A program made the position numbers and the translations under genes. A stretch of DNA of 64,000 nucleotides from assembly GCA_017994175.1 (NCBI GenBank), contig JAGOLH010000007.1:1-64000 (forward strand). The letters are read 5' to 3'. Origin of the DNA: Bacteroidales bacterium. GTDB lineage: Bacteria > Bacteroidota > Bacteroidia > Bacteroidales > ML635J-15. This document shows, piece after piece, positions 36,045 to 45,330 of the stretch; position 1 is the first letter of the stretch; every line of letters starts with the position of its first letter. Under the pieces are notes generated by a model. It was not told the DNA's origin, searched no databases, and worked only from the letters and a program-made list of their open reading frames with translations.

Positions 36045-36701
36045 ATGAAAGTTCTGATAGTATCGGCCACACCATTCGAAGCACAGCTTCCTGATTCGCT
36101 TTTTCACGTTTTTACCGCAGAAGGTTACCATCGCCACGATGGCCGGATTCCCGTGCTGGTAAGCGGTCCCGGAATTATGTCCTGTGTTTTTTCCTTAGCG
36201 GAGACATTGCAACACTACCAACCTGAAATGATTATAAACATGGGAATTGCCGGGTCGCTCAAATCTGCAATTAAAATCGGAACCCATTGCGTTGTGGCAT
36301 CAGATTACCTGATTGATTCAGGCATTTTCCGCAACAATGTTTTTACGCATCTGAGAGATTGCGACTTCTCTCTGAACAACGATAAGCTTTTTCGGGCTAC
36401 AGCCGATATTTTGCCACTTATGCCCGAATGCAGCGCTGTTCATGGTCAAACAGTGGGTCTGTTTTACGATTTGCCCTTACACCAACGTCCTGAGCCGTAC
36501 CAACAAAGCGCTGCAGACATCGAAACCATGGAAGGGGCTGCCGTGTTTTATGTTGCTGCCTCCAAAGGAATTCCAGTGTGCAGCATACGCACTATTTCGA
36601 ACACCGTTGGCATTGCGCATGAACCCGGGCAATTCTTAAATGCGGTTACATCGAACTGTGCGATAATTGAAACCCTCATTTCACGACTCGGTGCATCTTA
36701 A
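36045..36701 (+). CDS. mqnB: Futalosine hydrolase
   Basis: The product has 218 residues in the nucleoside-phosphorylase/MTAN fold. It starts MKVLIVSATPFEAQLP. NMGIAGSLK and the C-terminal signature METMEGAAVFYVAASKGIP-type stretch (ETMEGAAVFYVA) are visible. It removes the base from futalosine in the futalosine route to menaquinone. The overlap with mqnD confirms the pathway. The other mqn genes must lie elsewhere. Confidence 0.92.
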   Translation: MKVLIVSATPFEAQLPDSLFHVFTAEGYHRHDGRIPVLVSGPGIMSCVFSLAETLQHYQPEMIINMGIAGSLKSAIKIGTHCVVASDYLIDSGIFRNNVFTHLRDCDFSLNNDKLFRATADILPLMPECSAVHGQTVGLFYDLPLHQRPEPYQQSAADIETMEGAAVFYVAASKGIPVCSIRTISNTVGIAHEPGQFLNAVTSNCAIIETLISRLGAS

Positions 36702-37509
36702 TTTTGCCATATCGCCCTGCCCCAACGACACCTATATTTTTCACGCATTGAAAAATATTCAGGGCTTTGCACCCGGCATAGAACCTGTGTTCACTTTTGC
36801 TGATGTGGAAGCACTCAACGCTATGGCTCTGAGCAGCGAACCCGATGTTTGCAAGCTGAGCTTTCATGCTTACGCCCACTGCCACAACAATTACCGCCTG
36901 CTGGGTTCAGGCAGTGCACTGGGGCATGCCTGCGGTCCGCTGCTCATCAGCAAACGAAAAATATACCCCGACGAATTGCGCGATGTACACATTGCCATTC
37001 CGGGCAAGCTTACGACCGCAAACCTGTTGCTGGGCATTGCTTTCCCAGAAGCTACACGCAAAACAGAATATGTATTTTCGGATATCGAAACCGTGGTTCT
37101 CGATGGTGAATGCGACGCCGGCCTCATCATTCACGAAAATCGTTTCACCTACGAAAAAAAAGGTCTTAAAAAAATCATTGATCTAGGGGAATGGTGGGAA
37201 AATAAATTCCAATTACCCATTCCTCTGGGCGGAATTGCCATTAAAAGAAGCATTGCACCCCACATTGCCGAAAATGTAGAACAAGCCATTCGCAACAGCA
37301 TCGTATATTCGCACACCCACCAAAGCGAAGCCCTTGCGTTTTGCCGCAGCCTGTCGCAGGAAATGGATGAAAAGGTATTGCAACAACATATCAATTTGTA
37401 TGTTAACGATTACAGCCTCGATTTGGGTGAAAAAGGCAGGCAAGCCATAAATTTTCTTTTCGCCAGGGCAATTGAAACCAAAATTATCCCCAACGGGGTT
37501 GAATTGTAG
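36691..37509 (+). CDS. mqnD: 1,4-dihydroxy-6-naphthoate synthase
   Basis: The product has about 272 residues from GTG 36691, overlapping the mqnB stop; a TTG at 36667 would add eight. The motif LNFAISPCPNDTYIFHAL is the family N-terminus. CKLSFHAYAHCHNNYRLLGSGSA and LIIHENRFTYEKKGL follow, in a periplasmic-binding-protein-like fold. The enzyme turns cyclic dehypoxanthinyl futalosine into 1,4-dihydroxy-6-naphthoate. Co-translation with mqnB is likely. Confidence 0.93.
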   Translation: MHLNFAISPCPNDTYIFHALKNIQGFAPGIEPVFTFADVEALNAMALSSEPDVCKLSFHAYAHCHNNYRLLGSGSALGHACGPLLISKRKIYPDELRDVHIAIPGKLTTANLLLGIAFPEATRKTEYVFSDIETVVLDGECDAGLIIHENRFTYEKKGLKKIIDLGEWWENKFQLPIPLGGIAIKRSIAPHIAENVEQAIRNSIVYSHTHQSEALAFCRSLSQEMDEKVLQQHINLYVNDYSLDLGEKGRQAINFLFARAIETKIIPNGVEL

Positions 37510-37530
37510 AGACGCGATAAATCGCGTCTC
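37509..37530. repeat. Palindrome GAGACGCGA-TAAA-TCGCGTCTC
   Basis: Perfect 9-bp arms around a 4-nt loop begin at the last base of the mqnD stop codon. No T-run follows on either strand, so it is not a typical terminator. A degraded relative is at about 37541-37561 and a related palindrome at 37572-37591. Confidence 0.6.
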
Positions 37531-37571
37531 AAAAACGCACTGACGCGGAAAAATCGCTTCTAAAAAAAACA

Positions 37572-37591
37572 GAGACCCGATATCGGGTCTC
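37572..37591 (-). terminator. Palindromic terminator of the TapB-family gene
   Basis: GAGACCCGATATCGGGTCTC is a perfect 20-bp palindrome. Read on the reverse strand it is followed by TG and a T-run (complement of 37562-37569), so it fits an intrinsic terminator for the TapB gene, whose stop lies 27 bp upstream. Confidence 0.7.
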
Positions 37592-37618
37592 CGCAAAATT
37601 ATATTACAATAATTCACC

Positions 37619-38305
37619 CTATTTCACCAGTTTCGAAAGTACCATGTAACCCATGAGTTTGCCATTTTTATCGTAGTTTTCGCTGCGAACCACTCCTGCG
37701 GAGGATGAAATCCATTCTGTTACAGAAGCCTGAGTGTTCATAAAGGCAACTTTGCTGGTAACTGTATAGGTTATCTTTGTAGCCTGAAATGTACCGGCAG
37801 GAACTGTAATCGATTCGCTGCTAACAACTTTTCGGTCCGTAATATTGACTACCATATTAAAAACCTGAAAACCCTGACTGCTTGCTGACATTGTAAATTT
37901 TGCATCAGGAAGTGTTGTTCCAGGTACAAGCGTTGAAGGGTACTGCATTCCAACATTCTCAACTTTCACATCCATGTCTTTGTATGCATCCATTGTTGAT
38001 TGGTCCATGAAGTTGCTCATATCAACGTAAATCACGCCATTTTCACATTTATATGTCATTTTCGATGTGAATTGATTTTTCTTTGCATCAATTGAATTGG
38101 TTTCGATGGTGGCTTCGTAGCCAACTGCAGTATTGTTTACTGCCAACACTTTTGTTGTTGCAGTTGATTCGAGTTTGTCTTTAGCATTGAAATTTTGTGT
38201 TTCCCACGACGCACCTTCATGCAACGGATAATAATCGGGGCAGGTTTGGGCTATGGTAAAAACGGCAATTACACAGGCAATGGTACTGAGAAATACTCTT
38301 TTCAT
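37619..38305 (-). CDS. TapB-family (DUF3108-like) secreted protein
   Basis: The product has 228 residues with a signal peptide (STIACVIAVFTIAQ, cut near residue 20). CPDYYPLHEGASWE at the mature N-terminus and ITVPAGTFQATKITYTV near residue 168 are features of the TapB/DUF3108-like group. The family is periplasmic or surface-exposed and its role here is unknown. It is a single gene with a strong promoter (38332-38362) and its own terminator. Confidence 0.85.
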   Translation of the reverse strand: MKRVFLSTIACVIAVFTIAQTCPDYYPLHEGASWETQNFNAKDKLESTATTKVLAVNNTAVGYEATIETNSIDAKKNQFTSKMTYKCENGVIYVDMSNFMDQSTMDAYKDMDVKVENVGMQYPSTLVPGTTLPDAKFTMSASSQGFQVFNMVVNITDRKVVSSESITVPAGTFQATKITYTVTSKVAFMNTQASVTEWISSSAGVVRSENYDKNGKLMGYMVLSKLVK

Positions 38306-38331
38306 AATTTTTTGTTTTAGTTTATTGTTTG

Positions 38332-38362
38332 CAAAATTAATTCGATTTGGGCAGGTTACAAA
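38332..38362 (-). promoter_or_regulatory. Promoter of the TapB-family gene
   Basis: On the reverse strand TTTG (38362-38359), a 19-bp spacer and TAATTTTG (38339-38332) match the Bacteroidota consensus in both boxes and spacing. The start codon is at 38305. Confidence 0.75.
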
Positions 38363-38468
38363 TATTGTGCAAAAATAATTAACACATCACACATCGTTTT
38401 AAAATAACTATTTAACAAAATTTGTCGTCGCGTTCGAAAGCTGTTTCCTAAAATATCCATAAAATCAC

Positions 38469-38476
38469 TAACTTTG
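38469..38476 (+). promoter_or_regulatory. Candidate -7 box for the ten-gene array
   Basis: TAACTTTG matches TAnnTTTG, 22 bp before the ATG of the DUF2520 gene at 38499. The -33 box is poor. This is the only good candidate promoter in front of the long co-directional array 38499-47268. Confidence 0.45.
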
Positions 38477-38498
38477 TTTATCAAATGAAAAAACGAGC

Positions 38499-39290
38499 AT
38501 GAACAAACGCATTGTTATTATCGGTGCAGGAAACGTAGCAAACAACCTAGCCTCGCTGTTACAGGGCAGCGCATACACCATAGTGCAGGTGTTCAGCCGC
38601 AGCAACAATTCGGCCGCAGCACTCGCTCAGCAATGTGCATGCAGCCACACCTGTAATTTCGGCAAGATTACCAATGCGGCCGACATCTACATTTTCTGCC
38701 TCAGCGACGATGCCAACATGCAATACATTCCCCAATTTCGCCACACGGCGAAACTGTTGATTCACACTTCGGGCAGCATGAGCCCTGCTGTTTTTGCGGG
38801 TCTTACAGCAAACTATGGCGTTCTCTACCCTTTGCAATCGCTAAAAAAAGGCATTAGCATCGCTGCCTCGCAAATTCCATTTTTAATTGAAGCCTCCAAC
38901 CAGGAAAGCTTTAAACAAATTGCCGCAATAGCAGAGGCTATGGGCGCAACTTTCACACATGCCGACACCATACATCGTACCTGGGCGCATATTTCGGCGG
39001 TTTTTGCCTGCAATTTCAGCAACCACATGTTGGCCATTGCCTCCGACATTGCACGAAAAAACAACGTACCCTGGGAAATGCTTCAGCCCCTTATCGTAAA
39101 TACTTTTAACCGAAGTTTGCATGCCGACCCCTTTACTGTGCAGACCGGTCCGGCTTACCGAAACGAAAAATCGGTGATGCAAAAACACAGCGAAATGTTG
39201 CACGACGGGTTTAATACTTACGAAAACTTGTATAAAACCATTAGCAATAGTATATTTGAAATGTATAAAACAAATAAAAAGGAAGATTGA
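38499..39290 (+). CDS. Rossmann-like and DUF2520 domain-containing protein
   Basis: The product has 263 residues. The N-terminal Rossmann fold (RIVIIGAGNVANNLASLL) binds NAD(P). IYIFCLSDDANMQYIP and LLIHTSGSMSP are like ProC-type reductases. The C-terminal helical DUF2520 region includes HADTIHRTWAHISAVFACNFSNHM-type sequence. Its substrate is unknown. It overlaps the kdsC gene by 4 bp and begins the forward array. Confidence 0.88.
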   Translation: MNKRIVIIGAGNVANNLASLLQGSAYTIVQVFSRSNNSAAALAQQCACSHTCNFGKITNAADIYIFCLSDDANMQYIPQFRHTAKLLIHTSGSMSPAVFAGLTANYGVLYPLQSLKKGISIAASQIPFLIEASNQESFKQIAAIAEAMGATFTHADTIHRTWAHISAVFACNFSNHMLAIASDIARKNNVPWEMLQPLIVNTFNRSLHADPFTVQTGPAYRNEKSVMQKHSEMLHDGFNTYENLYKTISNSIFEMYKTNKKED

Positions 39291-39829
39291 TGATACCCGA
39301 TGAGAGCCTGAATTTCAAACAGTTATTGAAAAATATAAAAGCCATTGTTCTCGATGTCGACGGTGTATTGTCGTCGTGCCAGGTGCTGATTGAGCCTGAT
39401 GGAGAACTTCAGCGCAACACCAACGTGAAAGACGGCTTTGTTGTTCAACTGGCTACGCGCATGGGTATCAGAATAGGAATTATTACAGGAGGGAAATCGG
39501 ACGCAGTGGTAAAACGCTACAATAAAATTGGGGTCGACGACGTATATTATCAGGTGAAAGATAAAAACACAGCGCTTGATGAATTTATGAATAAGCACAA
39601 TTTGAAACCATCAGAGATTTTATATATGGGCGACGACCTTCCCGACTATCGGGTAATGCAGCGTGTGGGCGTGGCCACCTGTCCGCTCGATGCAGCCCAG
39701 GAAATTAAAGCCATTTCGCTCTATGTGTCGCAATATAAGGGTGGCGAAGGCTGTGTGCGCGATATCATTGAACAGGTGTTGCGCACTCAGGGTAAATGGA
39801 TGACAAATGAGGCATTTGTATTATGCTGA
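39287..39829 (+). CDS. kdsC: KdsC-type HAD phosphatase (3-deoxy-D-manno-octulosonate 8-phosphate phosphatase)
   Basis: The product has 180 residues. VLDVDGVLSSCQV contains the nucleophilic DxD motif of KdsC; GIITGGKS (motif II) and YMGDDLPDYRVMQRVG (motif IV) follow. It lacks a cap domain, as expected for the tetrameric KdsC group. It removes phosphate from Kdo-8-phosphate for lipopolysaccharide core synthesis, indicating a Gram-negative envelope. It overlaps both neighbours. Confidence 0.9.
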   Translation: MMIPDESLNFKQLLKNIKAIVLDVDGVLSSCQVLIEPDGELQRNTNVKDGFVVQLATRMGIRIGIITGGKSDAVVKRYNKIGVDDVYYQVKDKNTALDEFMNKHNLKPSEILYMGDDLPDYRVMQRVGVATCPLDAAQEIKAISLYVSQYKGGEGCVRDIIEQVLRTQGKWMTNEAFVLC

Positions 39830-40800
39830 GTTTCTTACGATTAATACGGTTCCCAAATTTGGTAATGGTTGCGCTAACCATGTACGCTATGCTGTATGGT
39901 ATTGCCCATCCGGTTCTGGAGTATTACGGAGGTGAAATTGTCACCAGCCCGTTGCAATTTATCTTTCTTGTGCTGTCGTTTGTTTTCCTTGCAGCAGCTG
40001 GGTATGTAATAAACGATTATTTCGACCGTAAAGCCGATTTGGTAAACAGACCCGATACTATTGTGGTAGGAATACACATAAAACGCCGCTGGGCAATGGT
40101 TTTTCATACAGTATTCAATATTATCGGAGTTATACTCGGGTTTGCTGTTGCTTTTTCGATTGGCAAATGGTGGTTCGGGTTTCTTTTTATCGCTTTTTCA
40201 TTGATACTATGGTGGTATTCTTCGAACCTTAAGAAACTACCAGTTGCAGGGAATCTTACCGTTGCCATATTAGGCGCCGTGGTGCCTCTTACCATTGCCG
40301 GATTTCAATATTACGGAACAATCCGTGTTCTAGGTATTTTACCTGTCAATATTTCCATTGCAATGAAAGAGATTTTCGACATTTCAGTAGGATTTGCTGT
40401 GTTTGCATTCATGTTTAATTTCATTAGGGAGCTCGTGAAGGATATGGAGGATATTGAAGGAGATAAAGCCATGTATTGCAAAACAATCCCTATTGTGCTT
40501 GGAATAAGATTAACGAAATACCTTGCTTCATTACTTTGTTTTGCCGGAGTCTTTCTGGTTTTACTGTCGTATGTTGCTTACATAAGGAACCTCTCCTATA
40601 TGACCAACGATTTTATCAGTATCTGGTACGTTCCTGTTCTTGTTGCCCTGCCTCTTTTTTACTGTGGTATCAGGCTTATCTTTTCAGAAAAAAAATCTGA
40701 TTACAAAATGATAAGTAATATCCTGAAATTAAATATGCTCACAGGTATCCTCTACACTTTGGTTATGTTTCTGATAATTATATCAAACACTGTAAAATGA
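39823..40800 (+). CDS. UbiA-family prenyltransferase (geranylgeranylglycerol-phosphate geranylgeranyltransferase-like)
   Basis: The product has 325 residues with about eight or nine membrane helices. The first Asp-rich motif is INDYFDRKADLVNRP near residue 65 (NDxxDxxxD), the second is ELVKDMEDIEGDK near 205. UbiA enzymes join a prenyl chain to an acceptor in the membrane. In Bacteroidota the copy between kdsC and maf is usually placed with digeranylgeranylglyceryl phosphate synthases. A GGGP synthase gene 6 kb downstream in the same array supports this. The alternative is a menaquinone prenyltransferase, given the mqn genes nearby. Confidence 0.85.
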   Translation: MLSFLRLIRFPNLVMVALTMYAMLYGIAHPVLEYYGGEIVTSPLQFIFLVLSFVFLAAAGYVINDYFDRKADLVNRPDTIVVGIHIKRRWAMVFHTVFNIIGVILGFAVAFSIGKWWFGFLFIAFSLILWWYSSNLKKLPVAGNLTVAILGAVVPLTIAGFQYYGTIRVLGILPVNISIAMKEIFDISVGFAVFAFMFNFIRELVKDMEDIEGDKAMYCKTIPIVLGIRLTKYLASLLCFAGVFLVLLSYVAYIRNLSYMTNDFISIWYVPVLVALPLFYCGIRLIFSEKKSDYKMISNILKLNMLTGILYTLVMFLIIISNTVK

Positions 40801-41372
40801 CCGGTAAAAAAATATACAATATTATTCTTGGGTCGGCAAGTCCGCGTCGCAGAGCCCTTCTCGAAGAAATGGGCATTCCTTTTCGGATAGTCAGAATAGA
40901 TTTTCCTGAAGAGAACTTCCCCTCCCACTTATACCGTGAAGAAATTGCGCTTTATCTGGCTGCAGAAAAGTCAAAACATTTTGGCAATCTTGCTGAAAAC
41001 GACTTGCTGATCACCGCCGATACCATTGTGTGGCATAACGATACTGTACTGGGGAAGCCCTTACATTACTCCGATGCTTTTCAGATGCTGAAGCGCCTCA
41101 GCAATCAGTGCCACGATGTTATTACCGGTGTTTGTCTGCGTAGCTCAGAAAAAACACATTGCTTCTTTGCAGAGACCAAAGTTAAATTTGCCGATGTCAG
41201 CAACGACGATATTAAAACATATATTGAAAAATACAAACCCTTCGATAAAGCCGGAGCCTATGGTATTCAGGAGTGGATTGGGCTGATTGGCATTGAATGG
41301 GTTCAAGGTTCGTATTTTAATGTTGTAGGATTACCGACACACCGTTTATTTGTTGAACTTCAAAATTTTTAA
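40797..41372 (+). CDS. maf: Maf-family nucleotide pyrophosphatase
   Basis: The product has 191 residues. It has ILGSASPRRRALLEEMG at the N-terminus, LLITADTIVWHND in the middle and FDKAGAYGIQEWIG near the end, which are the Maf signatures. It hydrolyses non-canonical nucleotides such as dTTP/UTP or modified bases. It overlaps the UbiA gene by 4 bp and precedes the peptidase by 8 bp. Confidence 0.94.
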   Translation: MTGKKIYNIILGSASPRRRALLEEMGIPFRIVRIDFPEENFPSHLYREEIALYLAAEKSKHFGNLAENDLLITADTIVWHNDTVLGKPLHYSDAFQMLKRLSNQCHDVITGVCLRSSEKTHCFFAETKVKFADVSNDDIKTYIEKYKPFDKAGAYGIQEWIGLIGIEWVQGSYFNVVGLPTHRLFVELQNF

Positions 41373-41380
41373 AAGTTTTC

Positions 41381-43540
41381 ATGAAAAAATTACTATTCAT
41401 TTTGATTGCATTAATTTCCTGGCTTTTCTCAATTGCCGGAGAAGGCATGTGGATTCCCCTACTGCTTGAAAAATATAACTACGAAGACATGCAGGCTAAA
41501 GGGTTTAGGTTAACGCCTGAAGATATTTACAGTATCAATCATTCATCACTAAAGGATGCTGTTGTTATATTTGGAGGGGGTTGCACCGGTGAGGTAATTT
41601 CAGATCAGGGGCTTATTATAACGAACCATCATTGTGGGTTTGGCACTATTCAGCGACACAGCAGCCTTGAGCACGACTATCTTACCGATGGTTTTTGGGC
41701 ACAGACAAAAGAAGAAGAATTGTCAAGTCCATGGCTCAAAGTTACTTTTCTCGTAAGAATGGACGATGTAACAGCCCAGGTGCTCAATGGCGTTTCCAAT
41801 AAGATGACAGAAGCAGAACGCGATGCTGTTATTAATAAGAATATCGGTGAAATTACTTCAAGAGCGGTAACCGGAACCCATTATGAGGCAGTTGTTGAAT
41901 CGTTTTATTATGGTAATCAGTATTTTTTATTTATCAATGAGGTCTTTAAAGACGTACGCCTTGTGGGTGCTCCTCCGTCCTCCATAGGTAAATTTGGCGG
42001 GGATACCGATAACTGGATGTGGCCACGGCATACAGGCGATTTTTCATTATTCAGAATATATTCCGACCCTAACGGAAAACCTGCAGCATATTCAAAAAAT
42101 AACATTCCACTGAAACCCAGAAAGCATATGAGCATATCGCTGAAAGGAGTTCAGGAAGGTGATTTTACAATGGTACTCGGATATCCAGGAAGTACCGAAC
42201 AATACATTCCTTCATACGCAGTTGATATTACTATGAATCAAACCGATCCAAACAGAATAAGCCTGCGCGAAGCCCGTCTCAGGGTAATAAACCAAGCCAT
42301 GGACAACGATAGGGGTATCCGCATACAATATGCCAATAAAGCCGCCTCTATTGCAAACGGGTGGAAAAAATGGATTGGTGAAGTCAGGGGATTAAAACGT
42401 CTGAATGCAGTACACCAGAAAGAGCTCTTTGAACGTGCATTTCAGAAATGGACCGCTTCGAACCGAACTTTGACACAAAAATACGGTGATATCCTCTCAA
42501 AATATGAAAGCTTATATACTGCCGCAAAACCATATTATCATGCTTACGATTATCTTGCAGAAGCCGGATTTGGCATTGAGGTTATCAGTTTTGCCGGTAA
42601 ATTCAACAGTTTGTACTTGGCTGCCAAAAGCGGTTCCAGTAAAGAAGACCTTAACGGGATAATTGAAAAGCTCAAACCGGGTATTGCTGCATTTTACAAA
42701 GACTATCAAGCTTTCATTGATCATGAAGTAATGAAATCGTTGTTAAAAATGTACTATAAAAATGTTCCGTCCGCATATTTGCCGACCTTTTTATGTAAAA
42801 ATTTTCTGCAGAATAGTGATGAGATGATTGAAATGATGGCTGATAATGCATTTGAAAAAAGCATTTTTACAAATCAGGCACGGCTCGACAAATTCTTATT
42901 GGATTTTAAACCCAAAAACTATAAAAAGCTGGAGCTCGATCCTGTGTTCATCATGTATCGTAACCTCATTGATTTATACATCAATAAAATTGAACCTGTG
43001 ATTGCCGATACCGAAAATGAACTCGACAGTTTAAACCGTGTGTACATGAAAGCGCAGATGGAATTTATGGCCGACAGCCTTTTCTATCCCGATGCGAACT
43101 TTACGATGCGCCTTACTTACGGGAAAGTTTCGGAATACAAACCCTGCGATGCTGTTACCTATAAATGGTATACCACGCTCGACGGTATCATCGAAAAAGA
43201 TAACCCCGAAATTTATGATTATGATGTACCCGATAAAATAAAAGAATTATATAAGGCAAAAGATTACGGCAGATATGCCGATGCCGATGGCAAACTACAT
43301 GTGGCATTCATTGCTACTAACCATACCACAGGCGGTAATTCCGGAAGTCCTGTGCTCAATGCCGATGGTGAACTGATTGGGGTAAATTTTGACCGGAACT
43401 GGGAAGGAACGATGAGCGACATCATGTACGATCCAAGTATGTGCCGCAATATTTCACTCGACATTAGGTATGCTCTTTTTGTAATCGAAAAATATGCCGG
43501 AGCAGACCACCTAATTGAAGAAATGACCATTGTTGAATAA
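41381..43540 (+). CDS. S46-family dipeptidyl-peptidase, DPP11-like specificity
   Basis: The product has 719 residues with a signal peptide ending near IAGEG, so it is periplasmic. The catalytic His lies in TNHHCGFG (81-88), the Asp probably in GDTDNWMWPRHTGD near 208, and the Ser is S654 in TGGNSGSP. The residue 18 after the Ser is Arg (FDRNWEGT). In the family this position is Arg in DPP11, which prefers Asp/Glu at P1, and Gly in DPP7, so acidic specificity is inferred. It releases dipeptides from N-termini, supporting protein or peptide growth. It follows maf by 8 bp. Confidence 0.93.
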   Translation: MKKLLFILIALISWLFSIAGEGMWIPLLLEKYNYEDMQAKGFRLTPEDIYSINHSSLKDAVVIFGGGCTGEVISDQGLIITNHHCGFGTIQRHSSLEHDYLTDGFWAQTKEEELSSPWLKVTFLVRMDDVTAQVLNGVSNKMTEAERDAVINKNIGEITSRAVTGTHYEAVVESFYYGNQYFLFINEVFKDVRLVGAPPSSIGKFGGDTDNWMWPRHTGDFSLFRIYSDPNGKPAAYSKNNIPLKPRKHMSISLKGVQEGDFTMVLGYPGSTEQYIPSYAVDITMNQTDPNRISLREARLRVINQAMDNDRGIRIQYANKAASIANGWKKWIGEVRGLKRLNAVHQKELFERAFQKWTASNRTLTQKYGDILSKYESLYTAAKPYYHAYDYLAEAGFGIEVISFAGKFNSLYLAAKSGSSKEDLNGIIEKLKPGIAAFYKDYQAFIDHEVMKSLLKMYYKNVPSAYLPTFLCKNFLQNSDEMIEMMADNAFEKSIFTNQARLDKFLLDFKPKNYKKLELDPVFIMYRNLIDLYINKIEPVIADTENELDSLNRVYMKAQMEFMADSLFYPDANFTMRLTYGKVSEYKPCDAVTYKWYTTLDGIIEKDNPEIYDYDVPDKIKELYKAKDYGRYADADGKLHVAFIATNHTTGGNSGSPVLNADGELIGVNFDRNWEGTMSDIMYDPSMCRNISLDIRYALFVIEKYAGADHLIEEMTIVE

Positions 43541-43554
43541 TAATACCTAATTAT

Positions 43555-44001
43555 ATGAATGTAAATAAAGTAATTTTAATCGGACGCCTCGGAAAAGATC
43601 CCATTGTATCGCATCCCCAACCAGAGTTAACCAAAGCTGAATTCACTCTTGCAACAACCGAATCGTATAAAAAAGACAATCAATGGGTTGATATTACCGA
43701 GTGGCATAATATTACCGCATGGCGCTCCTCAGGGCTATATGCCGAAAAACATCTAAAAAAAGGCATGCTCGTATATGTTGAAGGTAAAATCCGGTCAAAC
43801 AAATGGCAGGACAGTAATGGGAATCAACGAACCACTTATGAAATCGTTGCGGATAATCTGCAAAAACTCGAAAAAACCCCAACTGATGCCCAACACGACA
43901 CGAAAAACACTTTTACCGCATCTAAAAATACACTGGAAGAACCATCACCCGACGCAGGCCTGATGAATGGACCAAATGAATCAGACATTGTACCTTTTTA
44001 G
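43555..44001 (+). CDS. ssb: Single-stranded DNA-binding protein
   Basis: The product has 148 residues. The OB fold begins NKVILIGRLGKDP, with EWHNITAW and GMLVYVEGKI, and the polar tail ends with the conserved acidic tip SDIVPF, which binds partner proteins. It protects single-stranded DNA. The next gene begins immediately after its stop. The order ssb-gldE-gldD is the one known from gliding Bacteroidota. Confidence 0.95.
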   Translation: MNVNKVILIGRLGKDPIVSHPQPELTKAEFTLATTESYKKDNQWVDITEWHNITAWRSSGLYAEKHLKKGMLVYVEGKIRSNKWQDSNGNQRTTYEIVADNLQKLEKTPTDAQHDTKNTFTASKNTLEEPSPDAGLMNGPNESDIVPF

Positions 44002-45330
44002 ATGTATCAGAATTCAACTGAAATATTATTTGTACTGCTGAATTTCGCAAAACTTAACCTGAGTTTTTATATTACAGGAACTCTTGTTGTAGTGGTATTA
44101 ATTATTATTTCTGGAATGGTTTCTTCATCAGAAGTTGCATTTTTTTCGTTATCACCCAAGGACAAACTAAATTTAAGTAAGAACAAATCAAAATCGGGAA
44201 AAACAGCTTATAAATTACTGCTTAAACCTGAAAAGCTGTTAGGTACAATTTTGGTAACCAATAATTTCGTTAACGTGGCTATTGTTATTCTTGTAACATA
44301 TCTTACCGGGCCACTGTTTTCCTTTATTGACAGCGAGACTATAAAAGTGATTGTGCAGCTTGTTATCGTTACTGCAATTCTCCTACTGTTGGGAGAACTT
44401 CTCCCGAAAGTGTATGCCAGTAAATTCCCGTTGAAAACAGCCTTGAAACTTGCACTGCCATTAAATGTAGCATCTAAAATATTCAGTCCTGTAGTATATA
44501 TTCTTGTTCGTTCCACGAGCAGAGTAAACAAGCGAATGCAGCGCCGTCATAAACAAAACATCAGTATCGATGACCTCTCGCATGCCATTGAACTGGCTTC
44601 GGATGAGCTGAATGAAGAAAAGGAAATGCTCGAAGGAATAATCAATTTCACGAATATTGAGGTTAAAGAAATTATGAAGCCCCGCATGGATATTACGGCC
44701 TTCGAATATTCCGAAACATTTACCAAAGTACTTTCAGTTATTGTGGAAACCGGCTACTCCAGAATTCCGGTCTATAAAGAAAACCCTGATAACATTGTAG
44801 GGGTGCTGTACATTAAAGACTTACTCCCATATATTCATATTGAGGATAAAAAATCGTTCAAATGGCAAAAATTAATCAGGACGCACCTGATTATTCCGGA
44901 AACAAAAAAAATCAATGACCTGCTCAAAGATTTCCAGTCAAAAAAAATGCACATGGCCGTTGTGGTTGATGAGTACGGTGGCACCTGCGGGATTGTTACC
45001 ATGGAGGATATTCTTGAGGAAATTGTTGGTGATATCAATGATGAAAGCGATACCGACGGCATATTATTTACCCAGATTAGTGAAAACACGTGGGAGTTCG
45101 ATGGCAGGACAACGATTATTGATTTCTGCAAAACACTGGATGTTGACAGCAACCTATTTGACGCAGTAAGAGGTGAGAGCGATTCGCTTGCCGGACTAAT
45201 ACTTGAAATGAAAGGCGATATTCCCCATAAAAATGAAAATATAAATTACAGTCGGTTTACTTTTACTATTGAATCGGTTGATAAACGGAGAATAAAAAAA
45301 ATAAGGGTTACAATTCATGAAAACAAGTAG
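44002..45330 (+). CDS. gldE: Gliding motility-associated protein GldE (CNNM/CBS/CorC family)
   Basis: The product has 442 residues. Three or four membrane helices (about 20-45, 85-110, 115-140, 155-175) form a CNNM domain (GTILVTNNFVNVAIVILVT and LLLGELLPKVYASK). Two CBS domains follow (EIMKPRMDITAFE; HMAVVVDEYGGTCGIVTMEDILEEIVGDI), then a CorC/HlyC transporter-associated domain. GldE works with GldD in the T9SS/gliding machinery. The gene overlaps gldD by 14 bp. Confidence 0.93.
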   Translation: MYQNSTEILFVLLNFAKLNLSFYITGTLVVVVLIIISGMVSSSEVAFFSLSPKDKLNLSKNKSKSGKTAYKLLLKPEKLLGTILVTNNFVNVAIVILVTYLTGPLFSFIDSETIKVIVQLVIVTAILLLLGELLPKVYASKFPLKTALKLALPLNVASKIFSPVVYILVRSTSRVNKRMQRRHKQNISIDDLSHAIELASDELNEEKEMLEGIINFTNIEVKEIMKPRMDITAFEYSETFTKVLSVIVETGYSRIPVYKENPDNIVGVLYIKDLLPYIHIEDKKSFKWQKLIRTHLIIPETKKINDLLKDFQSKKMHMAVVVDEYGGTCGIVTMEDILEEIVGDINDESDTDGILFTQISENTWEFDGRTTIIDFCKTLDVDSNLFDAVRGESDSLAGLILEMKGDIPHKNENINYSRFTFTIESVDKRRIKKIRVTIHENK

